From: Botryllus schlosseri
Lineage: Eukaryota > Chordata > Ascidiacea > Stolidobranchia > Styelidae
Assembly: GCA_000444245.1 (NCBI GenBank)
Contig: ATSW01054670.1
Coordinates: forward strand, 1-27,539
Reading direction: 5' to 3'
DNA length: 27,539 nucleotides
Shown: positions 24,101-27,100 of the stretch, in pieces
Layout: each line of letters starts with the position of its first letter
Numbering within the stretch: position 1 is the first letter of the stretch
Notes under the pieces: model-generated
Database searches by the model: none
What the model was told of the DNA's origin: nothing
Seen by the model: only the letters and a program-made list of their open reading frames with translations
Position numbers and translations under genes: made by a program

Positions 24101-27100
24101 GGTTTCGCGTTATATTTTTTGGATCCTCCCTTCATCTTGATATTTTGATAGCATAGTCGGCAGAGGTGAAAATTTTGATGATGAAAGTTTTTCCGAACAT
24201 TTTGATGATTATCCGATGTAATTTTGACGTGTCGAGCGCGATCCAATTCTCGTTTTCTTGCAGAGACAATCAGAATTGGCGGCAAAGCCGCAGCGAGAGA
24301 CGGGCGCGACAAATCGAGCATGTAAAGGCAAATGAGGTAGGTTGGTAATGTTTAATACAGTACCTTGACGGATATTTCGTGTGCTTTAAGGTGTAAATTC
24401 AAAATTCTTGTAACGTAACATAGCCAATTCGCAGAGCCAAAAATTTTTCGATATGAAATTAGGTATGATGTGATATTGATGATGTGCGACGCTTCAATGG
24501 TCTTTTAACCAAACCTGAGCGTGCACAGGAGGTGGTCAGCACTGATGTACTCAATTATGGTTACGAGTACTTCCACTTCTACTTACTTTAGGTAAAACTA
24601 GGTCTAAAATATTTACTAGAAATTCGCTACCTCTACTTTTATTCGAGCACCAACGAGGACTACTTCAGCCACCTCTCACAGGCGCTAAGTTCCAGCAATT
24701 CAACCCTTCACATTTCTAATTCTGATACCTTTCTACTTGACACTCTCCGAACACCGTAACTTCTTCCACCTGCTACATATTAACAATTACAGCAACTCCA
24801 CGATAATTCGATGCGCCGCCACCTTCAAGAAAGACTGCGCCGCTACGATCGTACGCCGAGAAACTCGACCACACCGAGGTTCACGTCGTAGAATTATGTT
24901 TCTTACCGTCCCGTGCACCTCTAAAAATAAAAATCCGCAGGGTTCCAAGGTTCTCCACGTTTACGCCGGTCAAAAGCAACCGAGCGGCCAGCACCAAAGA
25001 CGCGGACTTGCCAATACCGGCCGGCGACATGAAGACATTGAAGGACATGGGTTTCAAGGACAAGCATGTCTTGCGCGCTTACCGCCAGCTGCGTAAGTCG
25101 CCCGTGTTCGCGACGCAAAGTAAGGCCGTCTGTTCGAATGCTGATTTTGCTGTGGCTCAACCGGTTATCTTGCGTCTGTACAGGAGATTTGGCGGAAGGC
25201 GGCTACGTGCTGGATTTGGAAATTGTGATCGCTTGGCTGTTGGAACATCCGATCGCGACGATAGAAGGTTTAGTGATACGGTTGTTTGTAATTAGGGTTC
25301 GGCCAGACTCTGTGTGAGGTGCTTCTAAAAGTAGATTTAGTTGGATGGCCGCCCGTTTTAGCAGTTAATAGGAGGAACGTGCTATGACTATTTTGCCCAG
25401 ATGTTTTTAAAGAGGCACAAACACAACCCTAAACTCTTCTTTGATTCACAAGTTCCAAAGTGTGGCAATCGTGTAATTTTGTCTGGAAAACTCAACAAAT
25501 GCTTGAAATAAGGTCTCCACGTGTTCCTAACATTTGTATAGCAATATTATGCCGCAGAAAAACAATTCAAATCATAGGTATCTTGAAGAAAGTTACTCCA
25601 GAGCAGTGGTTTCCAACGTCGTTGTCGCCCTCCAGTGGACGATTTTGAGAACCGGGGCGAAAATAACAGTGGGCGGGATTGGGGGGGCGAAAAACGTACC
25701 AAGGGGGCGATAGGGGGATGGGGGGTAAAAATGTTAAACGTTCAGTCAGATATGTTGAATTAACCAGCAACCGGACACCGGCATAAAATGCACGTGAAAA
25801 CGGGTTATTATAGAACTGCCGTGAAAGTCAACTAAAAAAAGGGTCAACTCGCCAGAAACTGTCCTCAGTTACCACGATTTTTAGGGATCGCCATGAAAGT
25901 TGACCTTTTTCACTCAATTTACCGGCGATCATAGTTAGCTGTATAGATTTCCCGTATATATGTCCTTTTTTTTGGATTCTAAAATATGGGGGCGATGAGA
26001 TATGTCGAGCTTGACAAGGGTGCGATGAGTCGAAAAAGGTTGGCAACCACTGTTCTAGAGCCTAAAACTAGACTTGTGCTGTGGAGACTTGAATAATTTG
26101 AAGTATTTCAAGTCTTTTTTTATCGCTGCTCAAATCCCACTCTTCTTAGACCTAGACTCGTGTCCCTGTGACAAAATTGGAAAACTAAAAACCTTCGATT
26201 CCCAGACTTGGACTCGTCCGCCGCCGAAGAGGAAGATGTCGATCTGGACGAATTCTCAGTCATCGAGGACGACCCGTTTGGTCGTGCCGGCGACCTGATA
26301 CCGGAAAACGTTTACCACGCGTTCGGCAACGACTACAAAACCTCGTCCTCTTCCGATTCGGACAGCACGGACGACGGAGACAGTCAGGAAAGCAATTCGT
26401 CGCCAGTGGTCCGGCTGTCACACCACGGACTGACGTCGCAAAGAAGGTAAATCGTCGTATAAGTATTCACGATTCAGAGCGCTTTTTCTCAGGGATGGGC
26501 GGCGAGGCCGGGCATAATTTTAATACTCAATAGAGGCGGTCGACCTAATCATCGTTGGTACTTGAGTAGAAGTAGATGTAACGTAAATTTCCTCTCGGTA
26601 CTAGTATATATATATATCAGGAAGGATTCCAGGGATAGTTTTGCTTAAAAACTGATAATTTTAAGTAGAAGTAGTAGTATATAGCTATAATTATAACCAC
26701 TAGAGCGGGAGTGTCAAACTCAACTTGCGTCGTTGGCCGGCTTCAAACCTTCAGATCGCTCGCGGTCCAGACCAGCGATCAAATGATTCCATAATGTTCC
26801 TCCAAATCCATGCCCTTGTTTATCATTGAATACATTATTATAAAGCCTATATTAGTATATTACATTATATTATGGATCGTAGAGGGTTAATTCTAGCAAC
26901 ACCTTTATTCGCAAACGACTGAATCGGCAAAAGGAATACGATGATTGGCCATTTCAATACCATCATCTATCACGAAATTGCGATTTGTGTTTCTCTGGAG
27001 GCCGGGGACCTTTCGACTCGGAAGTGATACAGCAGTGCGACCACAGATGTTTGAATTATCTTTCTGTGTAACTCTTTACTCTCCATGTGTCCTGCATATA

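Larger units (their letters stand above)
25268..26205 (+). other. Intron 38, carrying a hAT-type insertion
   Basis: 938 bp, of which 25604-26052 is a hAT-type element. The other parts show nothing recognised. Confidence 0.6.
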
